From positions 1 through 64,000 of the forward strand of contig JACMPO010000243.1 of the NCBI GenBank assembly GCA_014377455.1: a DNA stretch of 64,000 nucleotides, written 5' to 3'. The translations under genes and the position numbers were made by a program. The notes beneath the pieces were generated by a model. That model did not search any database. It worked only from the letters and a program-made list of their open reading frames with translations, and was not told where the DNA came from. Below, piece after piece: positions 7,561 to 16,657 of the stretch (positions within the stretch are counted from its first letter, which is position 1; each line of letters begins with the position of its first letter). Origin of the DNA: Flavobacterium sp. (lineage in GTDB: Bacteria; Bacteroidota; Bacteroidia; Flavobacteriales; Flavobacteriaceae).

Positions 7561-9489
7561 TTATTTAACGAATTTTTGGATAATAACCTCAAATATTACA
7601 AAAAGTAAGGTAAAAATGACAAACCATTTCCATAATTGATTATCGCTTCGGTTGGCATTTAAAGTGTCAAAAATAGAATCTACAGAATTTAATTCCTTGT
7701 AATCGCCTATAGCATCAGGATTTGCGTTTGATAAATTACTTTCTGATCTATTGTAATTAAAACTGATGTTTTCAACTGATTTATTACTAGTGTAAACTCC
7801 AAAATTTCCAGCTTCTTTGGGATTATCATTAAAGTTAAGTTTTACTTTGTTATTTAAAATTTGTTGCACTGGAATAAAGCTTTCATTGTCATTTTTTACT
7901 GTTACAATTTCATCTTTACTTAATAATGTTTCTACAATAAAGGGTTTAGAATCATCTATAATCATAGCATTGACGCCCGATTTTTGGATATTTTGTGCCA
8001 TATTATAAAAAACGGGAACCACTATTGGCGAATTGATAAAATTGCTGTTTATTTTATTTAATGGTGATGCAAAAACATACACAGATCCAATACTATTTTG
8101 AATTGCTGATAAAAATGGTGTTTGATCGCTAAATCCCATTATTAATGGGACTGTTGATGAAAAAGCGAACGATTTTTTAGTATTTGGATATTGAAAATTA
8201 TCAAATTTTTTCTCAAAGACATTACCAAAAAGTGGATGACTAAAATTGATTTTAGTAATTATTTTTTCAGAATTTTCAAGAGATTTAAACTGAATTCCAC
8301 CATAGTTATTTAAAAATAAATTCAAATTTGATAGTGAACTTTCAGCATTAGGAATTAAAATTACGCTTCCACCTTTTTCTACAAATGATTTGAGAGTAGT
8401 TTGCAGTGCTTGTGGAATATCAATTAATTCGTTTAGAACAATGGCATCTTGTTTTTCTATTGTATTGTAATCTAAACTCTCTAAACTATAGTTTATATAG
8501 TTAAAATCTTTTTCGGTATAAATTCTTGAAAGAAAATTACTTTTTTCTGAATCTCCAATACTTATTACGCTACTTTTTTCTGGTTTTGAAATACTAAAAT
8601 AATATGAATTGTCATATTCTAATCCATTATCTACAATAGAAGCATACCCATGAAAATCTTCTTTAGGAATTGTAAATTTTACTGTTTTGGTTTTTGCTTC
8701 AAAATTGACAATTGTTTTGGCAATCAACTTTTTATTATTGTATAATGCAATGGGAATATCTTTAAAATCTGATCCAAAAGCATCAAGTTTGATACCAATT
8801 TCATAAAAATTATCTAGTGTTTGACTTATAAAAACGCTATCGATAGCAATATTATCTTGTTTTTCAGCTTTGGATAACACGAAATATAGATTTTCAGTTT
8901 CTTTCGTATTTTTTATTTGATTGGGTTGCAATCCAACTGCATCAGTAATTACAACGATATCTTTATTAAAAGCTGTTTTATGCGACTTAATTTTTCCTAA
9001 AAGTTGATCTAACTTAAAAGGAGTTGCACTGTATTTTAAATTTTGAATTTCTTTTTGAATGGACTTGATATCGGTATTCCAAAAATTGTCAGAACAGGTT
9101 ATAAGTGAAAAATTTGCATTTTCTGGTGTGTGTTCCAGCAAGTCTTGAACTGCTCTTTTCAACAATTCACCTTTTTTGCCTTTTGCTTGCATACTAAACG
9201 AATTATCTAAAATTATGTACAATTCGTTAGAAGCATTTTTACTGTCTTTTGCCTTAAAAAAAGGTTGCGCAAATGCAAAAATCAAAAATGTAAGCAGTAA
9301 TAATCGGGTGGCAAGTAATAAGTATTTTTTGAGTTTAGAACTTTTTCGTGTTTGAATAGAAAGTTCTTTTAAAAACTTGACATTGGTAAAATATTCGGTT
9401 TTAAATTTTCGTAATTGAAAAAGATGCACCAATATTGGAATTATCAATAAAAAAAGGAAAAATAGAATTTCAGGATGTTTGAACAGCAT
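7561..9489 (-). CDS. BatA-domain membrane protein with VWA-like region
   Basis: This 642-residue protein opens with the BatA (aerotolerance operon) N-terminal domain: a membrane helix followed by PILVHLFQLRKFKTEYFTNV. A second membrane helix follows at about residues 58-76. A von Willebrand A-like domain starts at ELYIILDNSFSMQ, in which the DxSxS metal site reads DNSFS. A long periplasmic region follows, and a final membrane helix lies at about 622-638. Proteins of this type occur in Bacteroidetes with MoxR/Bat systems, but no moxR or batB is in the window. It heads the minus-strand operon; a promoter motif lies at 9507-9514. Confidence 0.85.
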   Translation of the reverse strand: MLFKHPEILFFLFLLIIPILVHLFQLRKFKTEYFTNVKFLKELSIQTRKSSKLKKYLLLATRLLLLTFLIFAFAQPFFKAKDSKNASNELYIILDNSFSMQAKGKKGELLKRAVQDLLEHTPENANFSLITCSDNFWNTDIKSIQKEIQNLKYSATPFKLDQLLGKIKSHKTAFNKDIVVITDAVGLQPNQIKNTKETENLYFVLSKAEKQDNIAIDSVFISQTLDNFYEIGIKLDAFGSDFKDIPIALYNNKKLIAKTIVNFEAKTKTVKFTIPKEDFHGYASIVDNGLEYDNSYYFSISKPEKSSVISIGDSEKSNFLSRIYTEKDFNYINYSLESLDYNTIEKQDAIVLNELIDIPQALQTTLKSFVEKGGSVILIPNAESSLSNLNLFLNNYGGIQFKSLENSEKIITKINFSHPLFGNVFEKKFDNFQYPNTKKSFAFSSTVPLIMGFSDQTPFLSAIQNSIGSVYVFASPLNKINSNFINSPIVVPVFYNMAQNIQKSGVNAMIIDDSKPFIVETLLSKDEIVTVKNDNESFIPVQQILNNKVKLNFNDNPKEAGNFGVYTSNKSVENISFNYNRSESNLSNANPDAIGDYKELNSVDSIFDTLNANRSDNQLWKWFVIFTLLFVIFEVIIQKFVK

Positions 9490-9506
9490 TTTTTAAAAAC
9501 GTTTGT

Positions 9507-9514
9507 CAAAAGTA
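9507..9514 (-). promoter_or_regulatory. -7 motif for the batA-like operon
   Basis: TACTTTTG on the minus strand matches TAnnTTTG and lies 18 bases upstream of the batA-like ATG. It is the likely promoter for five genes ending with the HTH gene. Confidence 0.5.
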
Positions 9515-9645
9515 GTAAAAACTTTAAAAATTTGAAGTCTAATGACCTTAAAAGTTTCAATTTTTAAATAGCAAATGCCTTAAATTCAACAAAAGTTAAA
9601 CTTTTCACAATCAAAAAAATCATATTTTAATCCTTTCTTTTTTTG

Positions 9646-9653
9646 TATTTTTG
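9646..9653 (+). promoter_or_regulatory. -7 motif for idi
   Basis: TATTTTTG matches the Bacteroidetes -7 consensus 17 bases before the idi ATG. Confidence 0.6.
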
Positions 9654-9670
9654 TGTCGTAAATTTTAAAT

Positions 9671-10198
9671 ATGCAGGAAGAAGAAGTTATTTTAGTGAAT
9701 CCTAATGATGAACAAATTGGGCTAATGCCAAAGCTTGAAGCCCATGAAAAAGCTGTTTTGCACAGAGCATTTTCGGTTTTTATTTTAAACAAAAATAACG
9801 AAATTATGTTGCAACAACGTGCTCATCATAAATACCATTCTCCTTTATTATGGACTAATACATGTTGCAGTCATCAGCGCAATGGTGAAACTAATATTGA
9901 AGCGGGAACACGACGACTGCGTGAGGAAATGGGATTTGAATCGCCATTAAAAGAATTATTTCATTTTATTTATAAAGCACCATTTGATAATGGATTAACG
10001 GAACATGAATTAGATCATGTAATGATTGGATATTACAATGATAATCCCAAAATAAATCCAGACGAAGTGGAACGTTGGAAATGGATGCCAATAGAAGCTG
10101 TGAAAAATGATATGGAAATTAACCCAGATATTTACACAGTTTGGTTTAAAATTATCTTTGACGAATTTTATCATTATCTTGAAGATCATAAATTATAA
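9671..10198 (+). CDS. idi: Isopentenyl-diphosphate delta-isomerase, type I
   Basis: This 175-residue Nudix-fold enzyme interconverts isopentenyl and dimethylallyl diphosphate for isoprenoid synthesis (menaquinone, carotenoids, undecaprenyl carriers). The active-site Cys lies in TNTCCSHQ near residue 67. The Nudix-like box is ETNIEAGTRRLREEMGF. The catalytic Glu and metal ligands lie in ELDHVMIG near residue 115. Length equals that of type I enzymes. It heads a rightward series with queD and bcp, with a promoter motif at 9646-9653. Confidence 0.95.
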   Translation: MQEEEVILVNPNDEQIGLMPKLEAHEKAVLHRAFSVFILNKNNEIMLQQRAHHKYHSPLLWTNTCCSHQRNGETNIEAGTRRLREEMGFESPLKELFHFIYKAPFDNGLTEHELDHVMIGYYNDNPKINPDEVERWKWMPIEAVKNDMEINPDIYTVWFKIIFDEFYHYLEDHKL

Positions 10199-10225
10199 CA
10201 AACTCAACATCATAAATTATAGTAC

Positions 10226-10636
10226 ATGCGTGTAACAATTTCAAGAAAAGCTCATTTCAATTCCGCCCACCGATTGTATAGAAAAGATTGGTCGATGGAG
10301 CAAAACAACGCCATTTTTGGTAAATGCAATAATCCAAATTTTCATGGGCACAATTACGAACTTATTGTTAGTGCAACAGGCGAAATCGATAAGGAAACAG
10401 GTTATGTTATGGATGTAAAATTTCTTTCAGATATTATTAAGGAAGAAGTGGAAGACAAATTTGACCATAAAAATCTGAATCTTGATGTTCCTGAATTTCA
10501 AGATTTGAATCCTACTGCAGAGAATATAGTAGTAATTATTTGGAATAAAATAAGAAAACGAATCAAACCCGAACTAGATTTAGAAGTAGTTTTATACGAA
10601 ACCCCACGCAATTTTGTAACTTATAAAGGCGAATAA
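10226..10636 (+). CDS. queD: 6-carboxytetrahydropterin synthase / PTPS family
   Basis: This 136-residue protein of the 6-pyruvoyl-tetrahydropterin synthase fold has zinc-binding His in FNSAHRL (near residue 15) and in NFHGHNYEL (near residue 40). A Cys sits just before them in GKCNNPNFH, as in QueD, and FDHKNLN and YETPRNF complete the pattern. QueD converts dihydroneopterin triphosphate to 6-carboxytetrahydropterin in the queuosine pathway. A pterin-synthesis role cannot be excluded. Its TAA stop overlaps the ATG of bcp, so the two are co-translated. Confidence 0.85.
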   Translation: MRVTISRKAHFNSAHRLYRKDWSMEQNNAIFGKCNNPNFHGHNYELIVSATGEIDKETGYVMDVKFLSDIIKEEVEDKFDHKNLNLDVPEFQDLNPTAENIVVIIWNKIRKRIKPELDLEVVLYETPRNFVTYKGE

Positions 10637-11091
10637 TGGCACTTAAAAAAGGCGATAAAATCCCAAATTTTAAATTGGTTGATACTTTGGGAAACGAATT
10701 TGACAGCACTACAATCGTTGGGAAAATCCCAGTTGTTATTTATTTTTATCCCAAAGATGACACTGCAGGTTGCACTGCTCAAGCCTGTAGTTTTCGAGAT
10801 CAATACCAAGATTTTAAAGATTTAGGAGCCGAAGTTATCGGTATCAGCAGTGATTCGGTTGTATCACACAGTAAATTTTCTAGTAAAAACAAACTTCCCT
10901 TCATATTATTATCTGACAGCGCTAAAAAAGTGAGTAAACTTTTTGGTGTACCCACAGCACTTTTTGGACTTTTGCCCGGAAGAGTTACCTACATTGCTGA
11001 TAAAAATGGAATCATCCAATTGATTTTTGACAGCATGATGCCTGCTAATCACATTTCAAATGCGTTAAAAGCACTTAAAAAAATGGTTTAA
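10636..11091 (+). CDS. bcp: Thiol peroxidase / peroxiredoxin, Bcp type
   Basis: This 151-residue peroxiredoxin of the AhpC/TSA superfamily reduces hydrogen and organic peroxides. The peroxidatic Cys lies in YPKDDTAGCTAQACSFRD (near residue 49), with a second Cys five residues on, as in BCP proteins with an intrahelical resolving Cys. The C-terminal half (VSKLFGVPTALFGLLPGRVTYI) carries the expected Arg. There is no signal peptide, so it is cytoplasmic. It overlaps queD by one base. Confidence 0.92.
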   Translation: MALKKGDKIPNFKLVDTLGNEFDSTTIVGKIPVVIYFYPKDDTAGCTAQACSFRDQYQDFKDLGAEVIGISSDSVVSHSKFSSKNKLPFILLSDSAKKVSKLFGVPTALFGLLPGRVTYIADKNGIIQLIFDSMMPANHISNALKALKKMV

Positions 11092-11109
11092 TTTTTTTGG
11101 AGCGAAATC

Positions 11110-11191
11110 GCTTGGGCTTTAATAACAAACCATTTTCCTGCTTTCATTTCATCTCGTTCTAAAAAACGAGATTCCATTCAATCAGGGCTAA
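11110..11191. repeat. Dispersed intergenic repeat, copy A
   Basis: This segment begins GCTTGGGCTTTAATAA and ends AATCAGGGCTAA. It holds TTCCTGCTTTC in the middle and a hairpin with arms CTCGTT and AACGAG at 11153-11170. It aligns throughout with 25359-25444. Both copies lie directly downstream of a plus-strand gene. Confidence 0.7.
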
Positions 11192-11285
11192 CGATAATTT
11201 GTATTGAACTTCGATCAAAAAAGCAATCAAAAGTAAAAATTCATTACTAACTTTGCTTAACAACAATTTGTAAAACAAACTAGTT

Positions 11286-12113
11286 TTGACAACCACAGAA
11301 TTAACCCGGCAAATTCTTAAAAAAAAATCGTTTCTCTGCATAGGTCTCGATGTCGATTTAGGCAAAATCCCAAAACATTTGTTGCAACATGACGATTCAA
11401 TATTTGAGTTTAATAAAGCCATTATCGATGCAACACATCATCTTTGTGTTGCTTATAAACCAAATACCGCATTCTACGAAGCTCAAGGAATAAAAGGTTG
11501 GCAAGCACTCCAAAAAACCATATCCTATCTTAATAATAATTATCCTGAACAATTTACAATTGCCGATGCAAAACGTGGCGATATTGGAAACACTTCTGCC
11601 ATGTATGCAAAAGCTTTTTTTGAAGATTTAAGTTTTGATTCGGTTACTGTTGCACCTTATATGGGAAAAGATTCAGTAGAACCATTTTTAGCTTTTGAAA
11701 ACAAAATAACCATACTTTTAGCACTAACTTCTAACGAAGGTTCCACCGATTTCCAAACTAAAAATTCTGATAAAAATCAATTGTATCAAACGGTTATTAA
11801 AACATCTCAAACATGGAAAAATGCGCAGAACTTAATGTATGTGGTTGGTGCTACAAAAGGATCTTACTTTTCAAAAATTAGACAACTTGTTCCCGAAAGT
11901 TTTCTGTTAGTCCCAGGAATTGGTGCTCAAGGTGGCGATTTAAATGAAGTTTGCAAACAGGGTTTAAGTAAAAATATTGGATTATTGATAAATTCTTCTC
12001 GAAGTATTATTTATGCTTCTGACGGAACTGATTTTGCGAATGATGCTCGAAATGAAGCACATAAAATTCAAAGCGAAATGGAACTAATTTTGAAAAAGCA
12101 CCTTTCAAATTGA
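11286..12113 (+). CDS. pyrF: Orotidine-5'-phosphate decarboxylase, type 2
   Basis: This 275-residue enzyme makes the last step to UMP by decarboxylating OMP. The motif [17 protein letters not shown] (near residue 93) holds the catalytic Lys and Asp of the long (type 2) OMP decarboxylase branch. [14 protein letters not shown] lies near the N terminus and [11 protein letters not shown] near residue 217. The start is a TTG at 11286, which fits the family N terminus; no ATG is in a suitable position. The stop overlaps the start of the next gene. Confidence 0.92.
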   Translation: MTTTELTRQILKKKSFLCIGLDVDLGKIPKHLLQHDDSIFEFNKAIIDATHHLCVAYKPNTAFYEAQGIKGWQALQKTISYLNNNYPEQFTIADAKRGDIGNTSAMYAKAFFEDLSFDSVTVAPYMGKDSVEPFLAFENKITILLALTSNEGSTDFQTKNSDKNQLYQTVIKTSQTWKNAQNLMYVVGATKGSYFSKIRQLVPESFLLVPGIGAQGGDLNEVCKQGLSKNIGLLINSSRSIIYASDGTDFANDARNEAHKIQSEMELILKKHLSN

Positions 12114-12913
12114 ATCCAAAAACGTTAACAGATCAACTAGGGAAGCAATTTACTTTTCTAAATCCTCCTTCACGAATAATTTCGTTAGTCCCATCTCAAA
12201 CTGAATTATTATACGATTTGGGTTTGGAACAAAGTATTGTAGGAATCACAAAATTTTGTATTCATCCGTTTCATTTAAAAAGTGCAAAAATGATAATCGG
12301 AGGTACAAAAAAAGTAAATTTTGAAAAAATCAAGGCACTTCAACCCGATATTATAATTGCCAATAAAGAAGAAAACACGAAAGAAATTGTGGCTGCATTA
12401 TCCAAAATTTGTGCGGTTTGGGTTACTGATATTGTAACTATTGAAAACAATTTGGAAATGATTGCAAGTTTTGGTCAACTATTCAATAAAAGATTTGAAG
12501 CTCAAAAATGGATTGATAAAATCAACTTTGCACATAATGAATTTCTAAATTTTATAAAACACAAACAGCATTTAAAAGTGGCTTATTTTATTTGGGCGAA
12601 TCCTTTTATGGTTGCCGGGAATAATACCTATATAAATACCATGTTGCAACTTAATAATTTTCAGAATATTTATGATAATAATTCGGAACGATATCCAGAG
12701 ATTATCATTAAAAAAATTAGGATTGAAGGAAATCCTGATGTAATATTATTATCATCAGAACCATTTCCGTTTAAAGATGAACATGCTTTTGAAATTGGAA
12801 GATGTACCCATCATGCCAAAACTATTTTTGTAGATGGCGAAATGTTTTCGTGGTACGGAACTCGCTTATTCAAAGCATTTAGTTACTTTAAACAATTGCA
12901 CCAAAAGATATAA
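12110..12913 (+). CDS. Helical-backbone metal receptor, BtuF-like
   Basis: This 267-residue protein resembles substrate-binding proteins for cobalamin or iron chelates (TroA/BtuF fold). [24 protein letters not shown] lies near the N terminus and [17 protein letters not shown] near residue 70. There is no signal peptide or lipobox, although uptake receptors need export. It may act inside the cell or be a soluble relative with another role. The start is a TTG at 12110 overlapping the pyrF TGA, and a start upstream is excluded by the family alignment. No permease or ATPase gene is adjacent. Confidence 0.75.
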   Translation: MNPKTLTDQLGKQFTFLNPPSRIISLVPSQTELLYDLGLEQSIVGITKFCIHPFHLKSAKMIIGGTKKVNFEKIKALQPDIIIANKEENTKEIVAALSKICAVWVTDIVTIENNLEMIASFGQLFNKRFEAQKWIDKINFAHNEFLNFIKHKQHLKVAYFIWANPFMVAGNNTYINTMLQLNNFQNIYDNNSERYPEIIIKKIRIEGNPDVILLSSEPFPFKDEHAFEIGRCTHHAKTIFVDGEMFSWYGTRLFKAFSYFKQLHQKI

Positions 12914-12944
12914 AAACAAGGTGTTACAACTGCAAACTTTTTTG

Positions 12945-12952
12945 TATTTTTG
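12945..12952 (+). promoter_or_regulatory. -7 motif for prfA
   Basis: TATTTTTG matches TAnnTTTG, 20 bases before the prfA ATG. Confidence 0.6.
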
Positions 12953-12972
12953 CACTCGAAAAATTATTCAAA

Positions 12973-14046
12973 ATGTTAGAAAGACTTCAATATGTAAAAC
13001 AGCGTTTCGACGAAATTTCGGATTTGATTATTCAACCCGATATTATATCTGATCAAAAGCGTTATGTTCAACTAAATCAGGAATATAAAGGTTTAAAAGG
13101 ATTAATGGAAAAGCGCGAAGAATTGCTTTCCATTACAGGAAACATTACCGAAGCAAACGAAATAATTTCTGATGGAAGTGATGCAGAAATGGTTGAAATG
13201 GCAAAAATGCAACTCGATGAAGCAAAGGAACGATTGCCAATTTTGGAAGATGAAATAAAATTTTTATTGATTCCAAAAGATCCAGAAGATGCTAAGAATG
13301 TAATGGTTGAGGTTCGAGCAGGAACTGGAGGAGATGAAGCGTCAATTTTTGCTGGAGATTTATTTAGAATGTACACCAAATATTGCGAAAATCGTGGTTG
13401 GAAAACTTCGGTTGTCGATATGAATGAAGGAACTTCGGGAGGATTTAAAGAAGTAATTTTTGAAGTTACTGGCGAAGACGTATATGGAACTTTAAAATTT
13501 GAAGCTGGTGTACATCGTGTGCAACGTGTACCACAAACAGAGACACAAGGACGAGTTCATACTTCGGCAGCGACCGTTATGGTTTTGCCAGAAGCAGAAG
13601 AATTTGATGTTCAAATTGATATGAACGAAGTTCGAGTAGATTTTTTCTGTTCGTCTGGTCCAGGAGGTCAATCGGTAAATACTACAAAATCTGCGGTTAG
13701 ATTGACTCACATTCCATCAGGATTGGTGGCGCAATGTCAAGATCAAAAATCACAACATAAAAATAAAGATAAAGCATTAACAGTTTTACGTTCAAGATTA
13801 TATGAACAAGAATTAGCAAAAAAGCAAGCTGAAGATGCAGTAAAAAGAACTTCTCAAGTAAGTTCAGGCGATAGATCAGCAAAAATTAGAACTTATAATT
13901 ATTCTCAAGGTAGAGTTACTGATCATCGAATTGGGCTAGATGTTTTTGATATGGACGGTGTTATGAACGGAAAAATTCAAAAATTTGTAGAAGAACTTCA
14001 GTTGGTAAATAATATGGAGAAGCTCAAAGAAAACGAGGTGTTTTAA
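12973..14046 (+). CDS. prfA: Peptide chain release factor 1
   Basis: This 357-residue release factor reads UAA and UAG and triggers hydrolysis of the finished peptide at the ribosome. The catalytic GGQ lies in [20 protein letters not shown] near residue 228, and the codon-recognition region is upstream ([16 protein letters not shown]). Length and domain order are those of RF1. It has its own promoter motif and is followed by a terminator at 14061-14090. Confidence 0.97.
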   Translation: MLERLQYVKQRFDEISDLIIQPDIISDQKRYVQLNQEYKGLKGLMEKREELLSITGNITEANEIISDGSDAEMVEMAKMQLDEAKERLPILEDEIKFLLIPKDPEDAKNVMVEVRAGTGGDEASIFAGDLFRMYTKYCENRGWKTSVVDMNEGTSGGFKEVIFEVTGEDVYGTLKFEAGVHRVQRVPQTETQGRVHTSAATVMVLPEAEEFDVQIDMNEVRVDFFCSSGPGGQSVNTTKSAVRLTHIPSGLVAQCQDQKSQHKNKDKALTVLRSRLYEQELAKKQAEDAVKRTSQVSSGDRSAKIRTYNYSQGRVTDHRIGLDVFDMDGVMNGKIQKFVEELQLVNNMEKLKENEVF

Positions 14047-14060
14047 TCACATAATATTTA

Positions 14061-14090
14061 AAAGGTCAATCTGAAAAGTTTGACTTTTTT
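14061..14090 (+). terminator. Intrinsic terminator of prfA
   Basis: A hairpin with arms AAAGGTCAA and TTGACTTTT (one G-T pair) is followed by a run of T, 15 bases past the prfA stop. Confidence 0.75.
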
Positions 14091-14126
14091 AGTTTAAATC
14101 CAATATTTAATTAATTCTAATTAAAA

Positions 14127-15089
14127 ATGAAATTATATCCTTTGCAATTCAACCCAATTTTAAAAGAACGAATTTGGGGTGGAACTAAACTTAACACAGT
14201 TTTAAATAAACCCATAACGTCTAGTATTACTGGCGAGAGTTGGGAAATATCTACTGTCGAAAATGACATCAGTGTAATTTCAAATGGGGAATTTAAGGGT
14301 AAAAACTTAAACGAAATTATAGATTTATACCCGGAACAAGTTTTAGGAACATTTGTATATCAAAAATTCGGAAAACAATTTCCACTTTTATTTAAATATC
14401 TTGATGCTCGCGAAGACTTATCTATTCAAGTTCATCCAAATGATGAGTTGGCAAAAAAACGTCATAATTCTTTTGGAAAAACCGAGATGTGGTATGTTAT
14501 GCAAGCTGATGTTGATGCAAGATTGATAGTTGGATTTAAAGAAAAATCATCAAAAGAGGAATATTTAAAGAGCTTAAAAAATAAAACTTTATTGAACATT
14601 CTAGATACTAAAAAAGTAAAAAAAGGAGACGTTTTCTTTTTGGCAACAGGAACAGTTCACGCTATTGGAGCTGGAACTTTAATTGCAGAAATTCAGCAAA
14701 CATCTGACATAACATATAGGTTGTATGATTTTGATAGAAAAGATGCACAAGGAAATTTGCGAGAACTTCATGTGGATTTAGCTGTAGATGCTATAAATTA
14801 TGATACTATTGAGACGCAAAAAAAGTATTCAAAATTAGAAAATAGTGCAAATAAAGTGGTCGAATGTGAGTATTTTAGTACTAATGTTATTCCGTTGAAT
14901 GGTACAATTGTTTTACCTGCTAACACTAAAACATTCCGTGTTTATATGTGTGCCGAAGGAAATTTTGATTTAAAACTAAATGATATTGTTTATGAATATC
15001 AAATTGGAGATACCATTTTAATTCCAGCTTTTGTAAAAGAATTTGAAATAGTAGGGAAGGCTACAATTTTAGAAATCTATATTGCATAA
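14127..15089 (+). CDS. manA: Mannose-6-phosphate isomerase, class I
   Basis: This 320-residue cupin-fold, zinc-dependent enzyme interconverts mannose 6-phosphate and fructose 6-phosphate. PLQFNPILKERIWGGTKL at the N terminus and the zinc motif SIQVHPNDELAKK (near residue 101) are visible. KTEMWYVM, HAIGAGTLIAEIQQTSDITYR (near residue 180) and a short C-terminal cupin half also fit. The length of about 320 is that of the short bacterial ManA group. It feeds mannose into glycolysis or supplies mannose-6-P for GDP-sugars. Confidence 0.92.
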   Translation: MKLYPLQFNPILKERIWGGTKLNTVLNKPITSSITGESWEISTVENDISVISNGEFKGKNLNEIIDLYPEQVLGTFVYQKFGKQFPLLFKYLDAREDLSIQVHPNDELAKKRHNSFGKTEMWYVMQADVDARLIVGFKEKSSKEEYLKSLKNKTLLNILDTKKVKKGDVFFLATGTVHAIGAGTLIAEIQQTSDITYRLYDFDRKDAQGNLRELHVDLAVDAINYDTIETQKKYSKLENSANKVVECEYFSTNVIPLNGTIVLPANTKTFRVYMCAEGNFDLKLNDIVYEYQIGDTILIPAFVKEFEIVGKATILEIYIA

Positions 15090-15133
15090 AATAGTTAAAT
15101 AAAATTTATAGTTTATTATCTAAAGATTATATG

Positions 15134-15141
15134 TAATTTTG
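15134..15141 (+). promoter_or_regulatory. -7 motif for the 88-residue protein
   Basis: TAATTTTG matches TAnnTTTG, 24 bases before the ATG at 15166. Confidence 0.55.
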
Positions 15142-15165
15142 CACCGAATTTAAAAAAGTACAAAA

Positions 15166-15432
15166 ATGTCAAGTGTTAAAAATTTAAAAAAAGATATTAA
15201 CTTTGTTTTAGGCGATATTATTGAAGCGGTTTACATTTATGAAATGTCTACAAGTGGAAAGCCATCTGATAAAACAAATGCTATTATAGATGAAGCAATT
15301 GCATCATTTGATAGTCTTATTGTAAAAGTGAATGCAAAAAAAGTGGAAAATAAAAAAGTACATTTTAAACAAATAAATATTGAATTAGAACAAACTGCAA
15401 ATCAATTGATTGATAAGATTAACACCCTGTAG
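15166..15432 (+). CDS. Small conserved helical protein
   Basis: This 88-residue protein has no family I can name. It is Lys-rich, predicted almost entirely helical, and has no signal peptide or membrane segment. The start ATG has a promoter motif just upstream, which supports a real gene. The sequence (MSSVKNLKKDINFVLGDIIE) looks like conserved flavobacterial hypothetical proteins. It lies between manA and tRNA-Thr and is transcribed in the same direction. Confidence 0.75.
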   Translation: MSSVKNLKKDINFVLGDIIEAVYIYEMSTSGKPSDKTNAIIDEAIASFDSLIVKVNAKKVENKKVHFKQINIELEQTANQLIDKINTL

Positions 15433-15464
15433 TAAAAGTTTCTATAAAAAAACTATTAAATATT

Positions 15465-15494
15465 TTGGAGAATTAAATTTCGCACTTATATTTG
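15465..15494 (+). promoter_or_regulatory. Promoter of tRNA-Thr
   Basis: TTG at 15465-15467 and TATATTTG at 15487-15494 are 19 bases apart, a full match to the Bacteroidetes promoter layout. They lie 12 bases before the tRNA. Confidence 0.75.
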
Positions 15495-15506
15495 TAGTTC
15501 AATTTT

Positions 15507-15580
15507 GCCAGCGTAGCTCAGTTGGCTAGAGCAGCTGATTTGTAATCAGCAGGTCGTGGGTTCGAGTCCCTCCGCCGGCT
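15507..15580 (+). tRNA. tRNA-Thr (anticodon TGT)
   Basis: This 74-base cloverleaf has a D arm with GCTC..GAGC, an anticodon stem GCTGA/TCAGC with loop TTTGTAA (anticodon TGT at 15541-15543, reading ACA), and a T loop TTCGAGT. The acceptor stem is GCCAGCG/CGCCGGC, which leaves an A-C mismatch at pair 4. The T stem GTGGG/CCCTC leaves a T-T mismatch. The 3' CCA is not encoded. The gene has its own promoter and terminator. Confidence 0.97.
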
Positions 15581-15587
15581 CCTTTTT

Positions 15588-15619
15588 AAAACCATAAGTT
15601 TATAGCTTATGGTTTTTTT
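15588..15619 (+). terminator. Intrinsic terminator of tRNA-Thr
   Basis: A perfect hairpin AAACCATAAG/CTTATGGTTT is followed by seven T, directly after the tRNA. Confidence 0.85.
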
Positions 15620-15633
15620 ATTCAAAATTTGAA

Positions 15634-15670
15634 ATAAAAAAATCCGTCTAGCTTTTAAATTAGACGGATT
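15634..15670 (-). terminator. Intrinsic terminator of the transketolase operon
   Basis: A perfect hairpin AATCCGTCTA/TAGACGGATT at 15641-15670 is followed on the minus strand by seven T. It lies 20 bases past the stop of the transketolase C-terminal subunit. Confidence 0.85.
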
Positions 15671-15689
15671 TTATATTTTACAAAAAAAA

Positions 15690-16643
15690 TTATTTTCTTT
15701 TAATCACTCTTTCAACAGCAGCAACAATGGCATGATTGTTTAACTTATATTTATCCATTAATTGTTCTGGAGTGCCGCTTTCGCCAAATGAATCTTGTAC
15801 AGCTACAAACTCTTGTGGTGTTGGATTGTTTAATGCTAAAGTTCGTGCAACACTTTCGCCTAATCCTCCCAAAATATTGTGTTCTTCTGCTGTGACAACA
15901 CATTTCGTTTTCAATACCGATTTTAAAATTGCTTCTTCGTCTAACGGTTTTATGGTATGAATATTAATCACTTCTGCTGAAATACCTTTTGTTTCCAAAA
16001 TTTCAGCTGCCAGCAAAGCTTCCCAAACCAAATGACCTGTTGCAATTATAGTAACATCGGTACCTTTATTTAAAATTATTGCTTTTCCAATTTCAAATGG
16101 TTGGTCTGCTGGCATAAAGTTTGGCACCACAGGTCTTCCAAAACGCAAGTAAACTGGTCCGTGATGATCAGCGATTGCAAGAGTTGCCGCTTTCGTTTGA
16201 TTAAAATCACAGGTATTTATTACAGTCATTCCTGGGAGCATTTTCATCAGTCCAATATCTTCTAAAATTTGATGTGTGGCACCGTCTTCTCCTAAAGTTA
16301 AGCCAGCATGAGAAGCACAAATTTTGACATTTTTATCAGAATATGCTACTGATTGCCTAATTTGATCGTAAACTCTACCGGTAGAAAAATTTGCAAAAGT
16401 TCCGGTAAACGGAATTTTACCACCAATAGTTAATCCAGCAGCAATTCCTATCATGTTAGCCTCTGCAATTCCGATTTGAAAAAAGCGATCTGGATGATTT
16501 TTTTTGAAGTCATCAAACTTTAACGAACCAATTAAATCGGCACAAAGTGCAACTACATTTTCATTTTTTTGTCCTAATTCGGTCATTCCGGCACCAAATC
16601 CTGAGCGCGTATCTTTACTTCCTGTGTTTGTATATTTTTTCAT
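15690..16643 (-). CDS. Transketolase, C-terminal subunit
   Basis: This 317-residue protein matches the pyrimidine-binding and C-terminal domains of transketolase. It begins NTGSKDTRSGFGAGMTELG. The motif GIAEANMIGIAAGL (near residue 58) carries the Glu that activates thiamine diphosphate. The C-terminal domain includes TAEEHNILGGLGESVA (near residue 252). Together with the N-terminal subunit at 17348-18193 it makes a split transketolase of the pentose phosphate pathway. The two parts flank an unrelated gene on the same strand. A 1-deoxyxylulose-5-P synthase-like role is less likely. Confidence 0.9.
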   Translation of the reverse strand: MKKYTNTGSKDTRSGFGAGMTELGQKNENVVALCADLIGSLKFDDFKKNHPDRFFQIGIAEANMIGIAAGLTIGGKIPFTGTFANFSTGRVYDQIRQSVAYSDKNVKICASHAGLTLGEDGATHQILEDIGLMKMLPGMTVINTCDFNQTKAATLAIADHHGPVYLRFGRPVVPNFMPADQPFEIGKAIILNKGTDVTIIATGHLVWEALLAAEILETKGISAEVINIHTIKPLDEEAILKSVLKTKCVVTAEEHNILGGLGESVARTLALNNPTPQEFVAVQDSFGESGTPEQLMDKYKLNNHAIVAAVERVIKRK

Positions 16644-16657
16644 TTTAAATTGTTGTG

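Noticed and set aside
13697-13882. Small gene opposite prfA
   Set aside because: Within the conserved GGQ region of prfA; a shadow.
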